64,000 nt of DNA from SZUA-152 sp964401355 (GTDB lineage: Bacteria > Pseudomonadota > Gammaproteobacteria > SZUA-152). The DNA lies in contig CAYNYJ010000001.1 of assembly GCA_964401355.1 (NCBI GenBank), forward strand, positions 12,820 to 76,819, read 5' to 3'. Positions 9,273-17,999 of this stretch are shown piece after piece. A program made the position numbers and the translations under genes. The notes beneath the pieces are model-generated. The model made no database searches. It was not told the origin of the DNA and saw only the letters and a list, made by a program, of their open reading frames with translations. How positions within the stretch are numbered: position 1 is the stretch's first letter; the number at the start of each line of letters is the position of its first letter.

Positions 9273-9748
9273 CGGGCAAGGTACCTTTAACCGCACAAGG
9301 GGCAGAAAAACTTCGCGAGGAATTACGTGAATTGAAAAATGTGACACGGCCACGCATCATCACTGCAATTGCTACGGCACGTGAACATGGCGACCTCAAG
9401 GAAAATGCCGAATACCACGCAGCGCGTGAGCAGCAGAGTTTTACGGAAGGGCGTATTGCGGATCTCAATAGTAAGCTGGGTAATGCGCAAATTATTAATA
9501 TCACCGAAATTACGCCAACCGGCAAGGTTATTTTTGGTGTGACCGTCGATTTGATCGAAGAAGAGACGGGCAACGAAGTGACTTATCAGATTGTCGGCGT
9601 TGATGAGGCGGATCTGAAAGTGGGCAAGATTTCGGTAACTTCTCCCATCGCACGGGCCTTAATCGGCAAAGAGGAAGGTGATGTGGCCGAAGTGCAGGCA
9701 CCCGGCGGCATTAAAGAATACGAAATTTTAGATGTGAGGCATATTTAG
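9269..9748 (+). CDS. greA: Transcription elongation factor GreA
   Basis: Binds the RNA polymerase secondary channel and stimulates cleavage of backtracked transcripts. The 159-residue protein has the N-terminal coiled coil (residues ~1-75) with the acidic tip segment DLKENAEYHAAREQQ and the C-terminal FKBP-like domain ending in SPIARALIGKEEGD and EYEILDVRH. The ATG overlaps the carB stop, with CAGGAG a few bases upstream. A second Gre factor, greB, is encoded at 35392-35904. Confidence 0.97.
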   Translation: MTGKVPLTAQGAEKLREELRELKNVTRPRIITAIATAREHGDLKENAEYHAAREQQSFTEGRIADLNSKLGNAQIINITEITPTGKVIFGVTVDLIEEETGNEVTYQIVGVDEADLKVGKISVTSPIARALIGKEEGDVAEVQAPGGIKEYEILDVRHI

Positions 9749-9750
9749 AG

Positions 9751-10239
9751 ATGTTGGGTATTTCACGGTCGTGTTGGTGGGCAGGTGCGGAACGCAGTGT
9801 ATTGGCATTGTGGGTGGGTGGTCTTTGGGTCGCAGGTTATGTGGTGGCCCCCAGCCTGTTTGTGACACTGGATGATCGTCAGCTTGCCGGTCAACTGGCG
9901 GGGCAGATTTTTCGATTGATGAGTTATATCGGCCTGATTGCTGGCAGTTTGTTATTGCTGTCGGTGTTGGTGCGTGCCGCAGAAAACTGGACGCGTGAGT
10001 GGCGCGTCTGGGTGTTGGTGAGCATGTTGGTGCTGGTGGCTCTCGGTGCGTTTGTTATACAACCGATGATGGTGGAGCTTAAAATGGGTGGCATCGTTCC
10101 CGGCAGTGAGCAGGCTGCGACTTTCCGGCGAATGCACGGTATTTCGTCGATTCTGTTTATGATTACCAGTATGCTGGGCCTAGTTCTGGTTGCGGTTGGT
10201 CTGCGTAATACCTGCGCAGCATCTGCGCAACAACAGTAG
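9751..10239 (+). CDS. DUF4149 family integral membrane protein
   Basis: A 162-residue inner-membrane protein with four hydrophobic segments and the DUF4149 features: ALWVGGLWVAGYVVAPSLF near the N-terminus and a later MRRMHG-like stretch (FRRMHGISSILFM). It starts two bases after the greA stop, so it is probably co-transcribed with carAB-greA, a placement often seen in gammaproteobacteria. No biochemical function is known for the family. Confidence 0.85.
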   Translation: MLGISRSCWWAGAERSVLALWVGGLWVAGYVVAPSLFVTLDDRQLAGQLAGQIFRLMSYIGLIAGSLLLLSVLVRAAENWTREWRVWVLVSMLVLVALGAFVIQPMMVELKMGGIVPGSEQAATFRRMHGISSILFMITSMLGLVLVAVGLRNTCAASAQQQ

Positions 10240-10248
10240 CCGCCAAGT

Positions 10249-10542
10249 TTAACGGGGCAGCTTGATCTTCGGGTATTCGCCGCGGCGATACAGGACGGCG
10301 ATGTGGCCGATGGTAGTGACCAGCTCGCTGTTCGATTGTTTGCACAGGTCTTCCGCCATTTTCAGACGTTCGCTGCGGTCCTGCCCACTAATGCGAACCT
10401 TGAGCAGTTCATGATGAGCCAGTCGCTCCGTCAGCTCAGTGAGCACACCTTCGGTGATGCCGCTATTACCAATCATGACGATCGGCTTGAGACTGTGGGC
10501 GAGGCCGCGTAGGTGGCGTTTTTGTTTAGATGTCAATAACAT
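10249..10542 (-). CDS. yhbY: Ribosome-associated RNA-binding protein YhbY (CRS1-YhbY/CRM domain)
   Basis: A 97-residue single CRM-domain protein that associates with pre-50S ribosomal subunits. It carries the family sequence LTSKQKRHLRGLAHSLKP and the GNSGITEGV loop (the GxxG of the CRM fold). The ATG at 10542 gives the normal short length; in-frame upstream starts would add 73 residues not found in the family. It runs opposite to rlmE-ftsH, as in E. coli. Confidence 0.95.
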   Translation of the reverse strand: MLLTSKQKRHLRGLAHSLKPIVMIGNSGITEGVLTELTERLAHHELLKVRISGQDRSERLKMAEDLCKQSNSELVTTIGHIAVLYRRGEYPKIKLPR

Positions 10543-10594
10543 AAGATATAATTCTAGAAAGGATGTTAATAATTGAAACGGGCTCGGCCCAAAT

Positions 10595-10882
10595 ATGAAT
10601 AAGGCTGTGAGTAATCCCGAACCTACTCCTGAATCCACTAAAGTAATACCCAAGATACAGGGTTTTGGTGTTGCCGCCAGTCCGTTCAATGGCGTCAAAA
10701 TCGAGCTTGGCCTCAGTATTTTGTTCGGAGCCTTGCTATGGCTGGCCGCAGATTCTATCACAGCCGATGAGACGACGCAGTGGCTGGTATTACTGGGCTA
10801 TGCTTTGATCAGCATGTGTTGGCTGGTGTTGCGAACGCGAGCCGTACTGCAGTGGTGTCTGGCGAACACTGGACGGGATTAA
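10595..10882 (+). CDS. Small hypothetical membrane protein
   Basis: A 95-residue protein with a Pro/Thr-rich polar N-terminus (~35 residues) and two hydrophobic segments (roughly 38-55 and 65-80) separated by a short acidic loop. I do not recognise a family. It lies between the divergent yhbY and the rlmE gene on the same strand as rlmE, 50 bases ahead of it, so it may share the rlmE promoter. The ribosome-binding site is weak. Codon use looks like its neighbours, which favours a real gene. Confidence 0.55.
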   Translation: MNKAVSNPEPTPESTKVIPKIQGFGVAASPFNGVKIELGLSILFGALLWLAADSITADETTQWLVLLGYALISMCWLVLRTRAVLQWCLANTGRD

Positions 10883-10932
10883 GCGTGATGACTTGGCTTT
10901 TTGCGAATGCTACTTTTTAATGAACGGCAGCG

Positions 10933-11559
10933 ATGAAACGGACTAATAGCAGTCAAAACTGGTTGCGTCGTCATTTTAATGACTATTACGTAAAAGAGGC
11001 GCAAAAAGCGGGCTATCGTTCGCGGGCGGTTTTTAAGCTGCTCGAGGTTCAGGAGAAAGACCGGATGATCCGTGCTGGGCAAGTTGTCGTGGATTTGGGG
11101 GCGGCCCCCGGTAGCTGGTCACAAATCGCGGCGCCCATCGTTGGTCAGTCTGGTGATGTTATTGCCATGGATATCCTGCCAATGGAGCCGTTGAAGGATG
11201 TGACGTTCATTGAAGGTGATTTCACGGAGCAAAATGTTCATGACCAGCTGCTTGCAACGTTAAATGGCCGTGGAGTTGACCTTGTATTGTCAGACATTGC
11301 CCCCAATATGAGTGGAATGAGGGCAGTAGATCAGCCTCGGGCGATGTATCTCGCGGAATTGGCGCTGGATTTTGCCCAGGGTACGCTGAAAACAGGAGGT
11401 GATTTTTTCACCAAAGTATTTCAGGGCGAGGGGTTTGACCCCTATTTGCGGACGCTGCGTCAATCGTTTGGCAAAGTGGTGATACGCAAGCCTAAGGCCT
11501 CGCGGCCAAAATCACGTGAAGTGTATATTCTCGCAAAAGATTTTAAAGGTCAGCAGTGA
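10933..11559 (+). CDS. rlmE: 23S rRNA (uridine-2'-O)-methyltransferase RlmE (FtsJ/RrmJ)
   Basis: Methylates the 2'-OH of U2552 in the peptidyl-transferase centre A loop of 23S rRNA, a late 50S assembly step. The 208-residue enzyme has the SAM-binding motif VVDLGAAPGSWSQIA and the K-D-K-E catalytic set visible in SRAVFKLLE, LSDIAPNMSG, FTKVFQGEG and SREVYILAK. It lies upstream of ftsH, as in E. coli, but with a 238-base gap. Confidence 0.97.
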   Translation: MKRTNSSQNWLRRHFNDYYVKEAQKAGYRSRAVFKLLEVQEKDRMIRAGQVVVDLGAAPGSWSQIAAPIVGQSGDVIAMDILPMEPLKDVTFIEGDFTEQNVHDQLLATLNGRGVDLVLSDIAPNMSGMRAVDQPRAMYLAELALDFAQGTLKTGGDFFTKVFQGEGFDPYLRTLRQSFGKVVIRKPKASRPKSREVYILAKDFKGQQ

Positions 11560-11643
11560 GACGACGCGTGAGGTTTCGAATTGAGAGGTATCTGCCGATC
11601 TTAAATGGATCGGTAAACTAGGACGTTAAAAAGGGTGCCATAG

Positions 11644-11672
11644 TTGAAATTCGACACTGTTTAAGATACTAA
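11644..11672 (+). promoter_or_regulatory. Candidate sigma-70 promoter for ftsH
   Basis: TTGAAA (11644-11649), a 17-bp spacer and TACTAA (11667-11672) lie about 125 bases before the ftsH start. A second TATAAT occurs at 11707-11712 without a good -35. I saw no convincing heat-shock sigma-32 element. Confidence 0.35.
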
Positions 11673-11797
11673 CCTTATAAAGGGCGACTTTTAATATTTG
11701 CGACTTTATAATCTATAAATAATCAAGCAGGTGATTGTCGGCGTTTTTCGACAGTTTATTTGCCCACTAAATATCACAAACCCAGAGGTTACCCAGT

Positions 11798-13732
11798 TTG
11801 AGTGACTTAGCAAAAAATCTTGTCTTATGGATCGTTATCGCGGTTGTTTTGGTCTCGGTATTTAATAATTTTGGGCCGCGACCGACGTCGGCAAAACCGA
11901 TGGATTATTCGGAATTCGTGGCTGCCATTAAGCAGGGCTCTGTTTCAAAAGTGGAAATTGCGGGTCGGTCCATCCGTGGCCTCACTGTCAATGGCGATCG
12001 TTTTACGACCTACAGTCCTGATGATCCCGGTCTGATTGCGGATCTCTTGAACAGTGGCGTTATCATAGATGCCAAACCGCCGGAACAACCGGGCATGTTG
12101 ACGCAGATCTTCATTTCCTGGTTTCCCATGTTGTTGCTGATCGGTGTGTGGATTTTCTTCATGCGACAGATGCAAGGCGGAGGCGGTGGTCGCGGTGCTA
12201 TGTCCTTTGGCAAGAGCAAGGCGCGGCTGTTAAGCGAAGATCAGGTCAAGGTGAGTTTTAGCGATGTTGCCGGTGTCGAAGAGGCCAAGGAAGAAGTGGC
12301 CGAGCTGGTGGAATTTCTCAGCGATCCGGGAAAATTCCAAAAACTCGGCGGTAAAATTCCGCGCGGTGTGTTGCTGGTGGGTGCGCCGGGCACCGGTAAA
12401 ACCCTCTTGGCCCGTGCTATCGCAGGTGAGGCCAAAGTGCCTTTTTACACGATTTCCGGCTCGGATTTTGTTGAGATGTTTGTGGGTGTGGGTGCCTCAC
12501 GGGTGCGCGATATGTTTGAACAGGCCAAAAAACATGCGCCTTGCATTATCTTTATCGACGAAATTGATGCCGTTGGTCGTCACCGTGGTGCTGGTCTGGG
12601 CGGTGGACACGATGAACGCGAACAAACCTTGAACCAGTTGCTGGTTGAGATGGATGGTTTTGAGGCGAATGATGGCGTTATCGTTATTGCCGCGACCAAC
12701 CGTCCCGATGTGCTGGATCCGGCGTTGTTGCGTCCCGGTCGTTTTGATCGCCAAGTCGTGGTCAGTTTGCCTGACGTGCGGGGGCGTGAACAAATCCTTA
12801 AAGTACACATGCGCAAAGTACCGCTTAGTGAAGATGTGAAACCCAATATTATCGCTCGCGGCACTCCCGGGTTTTCCGGTGCCGATCTTGCCAATTTAGT
12901 CAACGAGGCCGCCTTGTTTGCCGCACGCGGTGATAATACATTTGTCACGATGATGAATTTTGAAAAGGCCAAAGACAAAATCATGATGGGTGCGGAGCGT
13001 AAATCCCTGGTGATGGATGAGTCTGAAAAACAACTGACGGCATTTCATGAGGCGGGTCATGCCATTGTGGGCTTGAGTGTGCCGTCACACGACCCGGTTT
13101 ACAAAGTGACCATCATTCCTCGTGGCCGCGCCCTGGGCGTGACGATGTTTTTGCCCGAGGCGGATCGTTACAGTTACAGCAAAGAGCGTCTGGAAAGCCA
13201 GGTATCAACGATGTTTGGTGGGCGTATTGCCGAAGAGCAGGTGTTCGGCCCGGAGTCTGTGACCACCGGTGCGTCTAACGATATTCAGCGTGCTACGGAG
13301 ATTGCACGCAACATGGTGACCAAATGGGGCTTGTCCGAAAAACTGGGTCCATTGACTTACATGGAAGAAGAGGGTGAAGTTTTTCTCGGTCATTCCGTTG
13401 CACAGACCAAGCATGTTTCGGATGAAACTGCGCATATCATTGATGAAGAAATCCGTGTCATTATCGATCGAAACTACAAACGTGCGGAAAGTATTTTGAT
13501 TGAGAAACGCGATGTACTGGATGCCATGGCGGCAGCGTTAATGAAGTTTGAAACCATTGACCAGGCACAAATTAGCGATATCATGGAGGGCAAAGAACCG
13601 CGTCCGCCGGCTGATTGGTCTGATGATAATGGAAATACAGATACACCGACAGGCAGTGATGAAAAACAAACCGGCAGCACTGAAGTAAAAAGTGACGAGA
13701 GTAAGATTGGTGGGCCTGCAGGCGAGCATTAA
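11798..13732 (+). CDS. ftsH: ATP-dependent zinc metalloprotease FtsH
   Basis: Membrane-anchored hexameric AAA+ protease that removes unassembled membrane proteins and regulators such as sigma-32 and LpxC in enteric bacteria. The 644-residue protein has an N-terminal membrane segment, a periplasmic domain, a second membrane segment (ISWFPMLLLIGVWIFFM), Walker A GAPGTGKT at 195-202, the second region of homology NRPDVLDPALLRPGRFD, and the zinc site HEAGH at 417-421. The start is TTG at 11798, with AGAGG 9 bases upstream and an N-terminus (MSDLAKNLVLWIVIAVVL) matching the family. The last ~45 residues are hydrophilic and poorly conserved. Confidence 0.97.
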   Translation: MSDLAKNLVLWIVIAVVLVSVFNNFGPRPTSAKPMDYSEFVAAIKQGSVSKVEIAGRSIRGLTVNGDRFTTYSPDDPGLIADLLNSGVIIDAKPPEQPGMLTQIFISWFPMLLLIGVWIFFMRQMQGGGGGRGAMSFGKSKARLLSEDQVKVSFSDVAGVEEAKEEVAELVEFLSDPGKFQKLGGKIPRGVLLVGAPGTGKTLLARAIAGEAKVPFYTISGSDFVEMFVGVGASRVRDMFEQAKKHAPCIIFIDEIDAVGRHRGAGLGGGHDEREQTLNQLLVEMDGFEANDGVIVIAATNRPDVLDPALLRPGRFDRQVVVSLPDVRGREQILKVHMRKVPLSEDVKPNIIARGTPGFSGADLANLVNEAALFAARGDNTFVTMMNFEKAKDKIMMGAERKSLVMDESEKQLTAFHEAGHAIVGLSVPSHDPVYKVTIIPRGRALGVTMFLPEADRYSYSKERLESQVSTMFGGRIAEEQVFGPESVTTGASNDIQRATEIARNMVTKWGLSEKLGPLTYMEEEGEVFLGHSVAQTKHVSDETAHIIDEEIRVIIDRNYKRAESILIEKRDVLDAMAAALMKFETIDQAQISDIMEGKEPRPPADWSDDNGNTDTPTGSDEKQTGSTEVKSDESKIGGPAGEH

Positions 13733-13740
13733 CTGCTGGC

Positions 13741-13774
13741 ACCTTCAACGAATTCGTTGAAGGTCGTTCTTTAT
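13741..13774 (+). terminator. Terminator-like palindrome after ftsH
   Basis: Perfect 24-bp palindrome at 13741-13764, arms ACCTTCAACGAA and TTCGTTGAAGGT, eight bases after the ftsH stop and followed by a short T-rich stretch. folP starts 40 bases later, so read-through is possible. Confidence 0.65.
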
Positions 13775-13813
13775 GCTTGTCGTGGGTAGCGTGTTTCTGC
13801 ACTGGTTTCTGCA

Positions 13814-14668
13814 ATGATAGATACGTTGAATTGTGGCGGAAAATTGCTGGATGTTTCACATGCGTCGCCAGCGAAAGTAATGGGTATTCTCAATGTGACC
13901 CCTGATTCCTTTTCGGACGGGGGTCTTTTTGTATCTGCCGAAAATGCCTTGGAACAGGCGCGCAAAATGTTGTTGGAAGGCGCTAACATCATTGATGTGG
14001 GGGGGGAGTCAACCCGTCCCGGTGCGGCTGCGGTAACGGTGCAACAGGAGCTGGATCGCGTTATTCCGGTGATTGAAGCGATTTATCGTGACTGTGACAC
14101 AATACTGTCTATTGATACCAGTAAGCCGGAAGTGATGCGCGAGGCGGTCAAAGCCGGTGCAGGAATGATTAATGATGTGCGTGCATTACGAGCATCGGGC
14201 GCGCTTGAAGCGGCCAGTAATGCTGCGAATGAAAACAACGTGGTAGTCTGCTTGATGCACATGCTGGGTGAGCCGCGTGTGATGCAGGATCATCCCGAAT
14301 ATGATGATGTTGTGAATACGGTAAAAACTTTTTTGCAGGAGCGTATTGCGGCTTGTGTGGCGGTGGGTATTGCAGATGAGAATATGTTAATTGATCCGGG
14401 TTTTGGTTTCGGTAAAACGGTCGCACACAATTTGAGCTTGGTGAAGCATTTAGCGGAATTTACATTACTGGATAAGCCCATTGTGATGGGAGTATCTCGC
14501 AAGTCCACGGTCGGTGCTGTGCTCAATAGATCAACAGCAGAACGTTTGGCCGGTAGTTTGGCGATGGCCGTGCTGTGTTGTCAGCAGGGCGCGAACATTA
14601 TTCGTACGCATGATGTGGCTGTAACAGTGGATGCGTTGAAAATGTGTCATGCCGTGCAGTCGGTGTGA
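13814..14668 (+). CDS. folP: Dihydropteroate synthase
   Basis: Condenses p-aminobenzoate with hydroxymethyl-dihydropterin pyrophosphate in folate synthesis and is the target of sulfonamides. The 284-residue TIM-barrel protein shows the signatures MGILNVTPDSFSDGG, DVGGESTRPGA, INDVRAL, DPGFGFGKT and GVSRKS. The ftsH-folP-glmM order is conserved in gammaproteobacteria. glmM starts 43 bases after the stop. Confidence 0.97.
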   Translation: MIDTLNCGGKLLDVSHASPAKVMGILNVTPDSFSDGGLFVSAENALEQARKMLLEGANIIDVGGESTRPGAAAVTVQQELDRVIPVIEAIYRDCDTILSIDTSKPEVMREAVKAGAGMINDVRALRASGALEAASNAANENNVVVCLMHMLGEPRVMQDHPEYDDVVNTVKTFLQERIAACVAVGIADENMLIDPGFGFGKTVAHNLSLVKHLAEFTLLDKPIVMGVSRKSTVGAVLNRSTAERLAGSLAMAVLCCQQGANIIRTHDVAVTVDALKMCHAVQSV

Positions 14669-14711
14669 GTTGAGTTGCCGCTTTCAAAGATTGGTAGATA
14701 AGGAAGCAAGG

Positions 14712-16052
14712 ATGGAAAAAAAATATTTTGGTACTGACGGCATTCGCGGCACTGTCGGCGAGGGAGCCATTAATCCTGCCTTTATGTTGAAGTTGGGCTG
14801 GGCTGTTGGCCGGGTGTTGGCGAAAAATGGTTCCGGTAAAGTGTTGATCGGTAAGGATACCCGTATTTCGGGTTACATGTTTGAAAGTGCCCTGGAAGCA
14901 GGTTTGGCCGCAGCAGGCATCGACAGTTATTTATTGGGACCGATGCCGACACCGAGCATTGCTTATCTGACGCGTACCTTGCACGCCGATGCCGGTATTG
15001 TTATTAGCGCATCACATAATCCGTATCAGGATAACGGTTTGAAATTTTTTTCGTCGCGAGGCACAAAACTTTCTGATGAGATTGAATTGGCGATTGAGGC
15101 CGAACTTGAAAAAGAAATGTTATGTGTCGATTCCGCCTCGCTGGGAAAGGCAGAGCGGGTGGTGGATGCGGCGGGCCGCTATATCGAATTTTGTAAAAGT
15201 ACGGTGCCATCTTCCTTGAGTTTGAGGGGAATGAAAATTGTGGTGGATTGCGCGCATGGTGCGACTTATCACATTGCCCCGAGTGTGTTTGATGAATTGG
15301 GCGCCGAGGTGGTTTCCATCGGTGTTGCCCCCAATGGTCTGAATATTAATGATGAGGTGGGCTCGACGCAGCCTGCGGCGCTGCAGCGCACGGTATTGGA
15401 ACATGGCGCAGATTTGGGTATTGCGCTGGATGGCGACGGTGACCGGGTGATCATGGTTGACCATAAAGGTGAAATCGTCGATGGCGATGAGTTGCTGTAC
15501 ATCATTGCTCGTTCACGATTGAGCGAAGGCAGTCTGCCTGGCGCGGTTGTGGGTACCTTGATGAGTAACCTCGGCTTGGAAATTGCGCTTCGGCGAGACG
15601 GTATCGATTTCAAGCGCGCCAAAGTGGGTGACCGTTATGTGATGGAGCTGCTGAATAATGGTGGCTGGACCCTCGGGGGTGAGTCGTCGGGCCATATTAT
15701 CTGCCTGGATCGTACCTCTACAGGTGATGGCATCGTTGCGGCGTTGCAGGTGATCTACGCCGTGCGGTCTACGGGCCTTAGTCTGAACGAATTGAAATCC
15801 GGAATGAATAAGTTTCCACAATACATGGAAAATGTGCAGGTCAGCGGCAAAGTTGATCCCGATGCGTCTGCGGATATTGTGCAAGCGGTCAGCGAGGCCG
15901 AGGCCGAATTAGGCGACCGTGGCCGAGTATTGTTGCGGCCCTCGGGGACTGAACCGGTGGTGCGGGTGATGGTAGAGGGTGAAGATGCGGCCATGGTCAG
16001 CCAGCTTACGCGCCGTTTGGCGCTTGTGGTCAAGGAGGCCTTGTCGGAATAA
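14712..16052 (+). CDS. glmM: Phosphoglucosamine mutase
   Basis: Interconverts glucosamine-6-phosphate and glucosamine-1-phosphate for UDP-GlcNAc, hence peptidoglycan and LPS. The 446-residue protein has the phosphoserine loop ISASHNP with Ser101 as the phosphate carrier, the metal loop DGDGDR, the sugar-binding GGESSGH and the C-terminal phosphate-binding RPSGTEP. The ATG at 14712 after AAGGAAGCAAGG gives the standard N-terminus KKYFGTDGIRG. An in-frame start at 14649 overlaps folP and is not needed. Confidence 0.97.
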   Translation: MEKKYFGTDGIRGTVGEGAINPAFMLKLGWAVGRVLAKNGSGKVLIGKDTRISGYMFESALEAGLAAAGIDSYLLGPMPTPSIAYLTRTLHADAGIVISASHNPYQDNGLKFFSSRGTKLSDEIELAIEAELEKEMLCVDSASLGKAERVVDAAGRYIEFCKSTVPSSLSLRGMKIVVDCAHGATYHIAPSVFDELGAEVVSIGVAPNGLNINDEVGSTQPAALQRTVLEHGADLGIALDGDGDRVIMVDHKGEIVDGDELLYIIARSRLSEGSLPGAVVGTLMSNLGLEIALRRDGIDFKRAKVGDRYVMELLNNGGWTLGGESSGHIICLDRTSTGDGIVAALQVIYAVRSTGLSLNELKSGMNKFPQYMENVQVSGKVDPDASADIVQAVSEAEAELGDRGRVLLRPSGTEPVVRVMVEGEDAAMVSQLTRRLALVVKEALSE

Positions 16053-16085
16053 GCCCCAAAGGCCCCACAGTTTGTCTTTTTGGTG

Positions 16086-16116
16086 CAGGGCGGTTAGTAT
16101 TTGCGCCCTGATTTTT
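16086..16116 (+). terminator. Rho-independent terminator after glmM
   Basis: Seven-bp arms CAGGGCG (16086-16092) and CGCCCTG (16104-16110) followed by ATTTTT, 34 bases after the glmM stop. Confidence 0.7.
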
Positions 16117-16274
16117 GACTGGATCTATGGGGCAATAGTCGGGTTTATTTTGAAGGCTGCTGCACAAAAGGATAGTCGGAACCATTTTATACTGATGCTG
16201 GGAGTGGCACGTTTTGAACACCCAGCAGAGTAAGACTGATAGCCCCTAGGGTTATTATTCATTAGCATTTTGCG

Positions 16275-16302
16275 AGTACTGTTTGCGGTATTTTACAGTA
16301 CT
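16275..16302. promoter_or_regulatory. Inverted repeat in the tpiA leader
   Basis: Perfect 8-bp arms AGTACTGT (16275-16282) and ACAGTACT (16295-16302) with a 12-base AT-rich loop, ending 23 bases before the tpiA start and just ahead of its AAAGAAAGGA ribosome-binding region. It could be an operator or an mRNA hairpin that affects translation. Confidence 0.4.
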
Positions 16303-16325
16303 AAAAAGAAAGGAAAAAAATTCTT

Positions 16326-17075
16326 ATGCGTCAAACACTTGTAGCCGGTAACTGGAAAATGAACGGTTCTCTGAAATCCAACCAGCGGCTGCTTGAGGGG
16401 ATTAAAGCGGGTGTTGAGGCGGGTGTGGCTGCAAAAGTAGTGGTCTTCCCTCCCGCGATTTATCTCAGTCAGGTAGCGGCAGTGTTAGAGGACAGTGGGG
16501 TTTCCTGGGGGGGGCAAAATATCAGTCCCAAAAGATTGGGGGCCTTCACCGGCGAAATTTCTACCGGTATGTTACTGGATACCCAATGCAAATATGTCAT
16601 CGTTGGCCACTCAGAGCGTCGTGCATTGTTTGGCGATACCGACGCAGTGGTTGCGGATAAATATGCTGCCGCCATGATCGCTGGATTGATTCCCATTCTG
16701 TGTGTGGGAGAGTTGTTGGAGGAGCGCGAGTCGGGTGATACCGAAGCGGTGGTTGCCCGACAGTTAGATGCGGTGTTGCAAAAATCAGGTGTAGCGGCTT
16801 TGGCTGCCGGCATCGTCGCCTACGAACCGGTATGGGCGATCGGCACCGGTGAAACGGCTTCACCTCAGCAGGCTCAGGATGTACACGCTTTTATTCGCCA
16901 AAGAGTGCGTGAAAAAAATGCTGCTGTCGCCGAAAAACTCCAGATTCTTTACGGTGGCAGTGTAAAACCGGATAATGCTGCTGAGTTATTTGCGATGGCG
17001 GATATTGATGGTGGCCTGATCGGTGGCGCGTCGCTGGAAGCTGATGGATTTCTGGCCATTTGCCGTGCTGGTTAG
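16326..17075 (+). CDS. tpiA: Triosephosphate isomerase
   Basis: Interconverts dihydroxyacetone phosphate and glyceraldehyde-3-phosphate in glycolysis and gluconeogenesis. The 249-residue TIM barrel has catalytic Lys11 (AGNWKMNG), His95 (VGHSERR) and Glu167 (AYEPVWAIGTG), plus the phosphate-binding YGGSV and GGLIGGASL loops. It precedes secG, the usual tpiA-secG-tRNA-Leu arrangement. Confidence 0.98.
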   Translation: MRQTLVAGNWKMNGSLKSNQRLLEGIKAGVEAGVAAKVVVFPPAIYLSQVAAVLEDSGVSWGGQNISPKRLGAFTGEISTGMLLDTQCKYVIVGHSERRALFGDTDAVVADKYAAAMIAGLIPILCVGELLEERESGDTEAVVARQLDAVLQKSGVAALAAGIVAYEPVWAIGTGETASPQQAQDVHAFIRQRVREKNAAVAEKLQILYGGSVKPDNAAELFAMADIDGGLIGGASLEADGFLAICRAG

Positions 17076-17135
17076 TTGCGATAATTAGTTGCGCTCGACA
17101 TAAAAATGAAACGTACTATTTGAGTTTATAACGTT

Positions 17136-17516
17136 ATGCAAACAGCATTAATAGCAATTCATGTTTTGGTTGCATTTAGCATTGTTGGTCTCGTGCTCAT
17201 GCAACATGGCAAGGGCGCGGACGCTGGGGCAGCGTTCGGGGCGGGTGCAGCAGGCGGGGCCTCGGGGTCTGTTTTTGGCTCCAAGGGATCCAGCAATTTC
17301 CTTTCGCGATCCACGGCCATCCTGGCGACCATTTTTTTTATGACCAGTCTTTCCATGGCCTATATGTCCAGAAGCATGGAGACGCCAACAAGCTTGATGG
17401 ATCAGCAGACAGAGGCACCTGCAAGTTCATTGATGTCAGAAGGCATGGATATTTCTGATGCCCCTGTGGTGCCGATGCAGCAGCAGGATATCAGTGATGT
17501 GCCGGAAAACCCATAG
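17136..17516 (+). CDS. secG: Protein translocase subunit SecG
   Basis: Accessory subunit of the SecYEG preprotein channel. The 126-residue protein has two membrane segments (approximately 3-23 and 55-75) joined by a Gly/Ala-rich loop containing the family segment GAFGAGAAGGASGSVFG. The C-terminal ~45 residues are acidic, Met/Gln-rich and variable, as is usual. It is followed by a hairpin and then tRNA-Leu. Confidence 0.95.
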   Translation: MQTALIAIHVLVAFSIVGLVLMQHGKGADAGAAFGAGAAGGASGSVFGSKGSSNFLSRSTAILATIFFMTSLSMAYMSRSMETPTSLMDQQTEAPASSLMSEGMDISDAPVVPMQQQDISDVPENP

Positions 17517-17528
17517 TCGGGTTTTATC
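17506..17528 (+). terminator. Hairpin overlapping the secG stop codon
   Basis: Arms AAAACCC (17506-17512) and GGGTTTT (17519-17525) enclose the secG TAG. Because the T run is part of the stem, it may act as a weak terminator between secG and the tRNA. Confidence 0.45.
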
Positions 17529-17659
17529 AACATGGTTTTCTCGACCATTGTTTTCGAGCGTCGTTTTTGATCATAAATTAGAATAGAGAGTGTAGGCACA
17601 TTTCCAAACGTCATGACGACTTTGACTGGCGGGATAGGCGATCTTCACAAAACAAATAT

Positions 17660-17744
17660 GCCGATGTGGTGAAATTGGTAGACACGCTATCTTGAGGGGG
17701 TAGTGGCGAAAGCTGTGCCGGTTCGACTCCGGCCATCGGCACCA
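17660..17744 (+). tRNA. tRNA-Leu, anticodon GAG
   Basis: An 85-nt tRNA with acceptor arms GCCGATG and CATCGGC, discriminator A and encoded CCA (17742-17744). The D arm contains AATTGGTAGA, the anticodon stem-loop is CTATC-TTGAGGG-GGTAG with anticodon GAG, a variable arm of class II type follows (GGCGAAAGCT region), and the T arm GCCGG-TTCGACT-CCGGC is complete. The position after secG matches leuU in E. coli. Confidence 0.97.
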
Positions 17745-17829
17745 TAATTAAGCATAAAGTAATAGGGTGCCCGGAAATGGTGCGAATTAAAGCATTGATT
17801 GCCAAGGGTTATTTCTGTTCATGTCAGTC

Positions 17830-17859
17830 TTGACAAGCTCTTTTGAACTAGCCTAGACT
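17830..17859 (+). promoter_or_regulatory. Candidate promoter of the nuo operon
   Basis: Consensus TTGACA (17830-17835), an 18-bp spacer and TAGACT (17854-17859) lie between tRNA-Leu and nuoA, leaving a leader of about 135 bases. It is the best -35/-10 pair in the 255-base gap. Read-through from secG-tRNA cannot be excluded. Confidence 0.5.
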
Positions 17860-17999
17860 TAGTGGTTAGTGTGGACGAGTAGCGATGTACTGCTTGGTAC
17901 AAAAGTTGGCATTGGTTGTCACTGAAGTGTTTGCGACAAACATTTTGTAAAAACGTTAAAAAAACAATAATAATATCTGCGGGTGGGACTCTAAGCAGT

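Noticed and set aside
10163..10761. Longer yhbY reading frame starting at 10761
   Set aside because: The extra 73 residues are not found in the family and would overlap the small membrane gene on the other strand; the ATG at 10542 gives the normal length.
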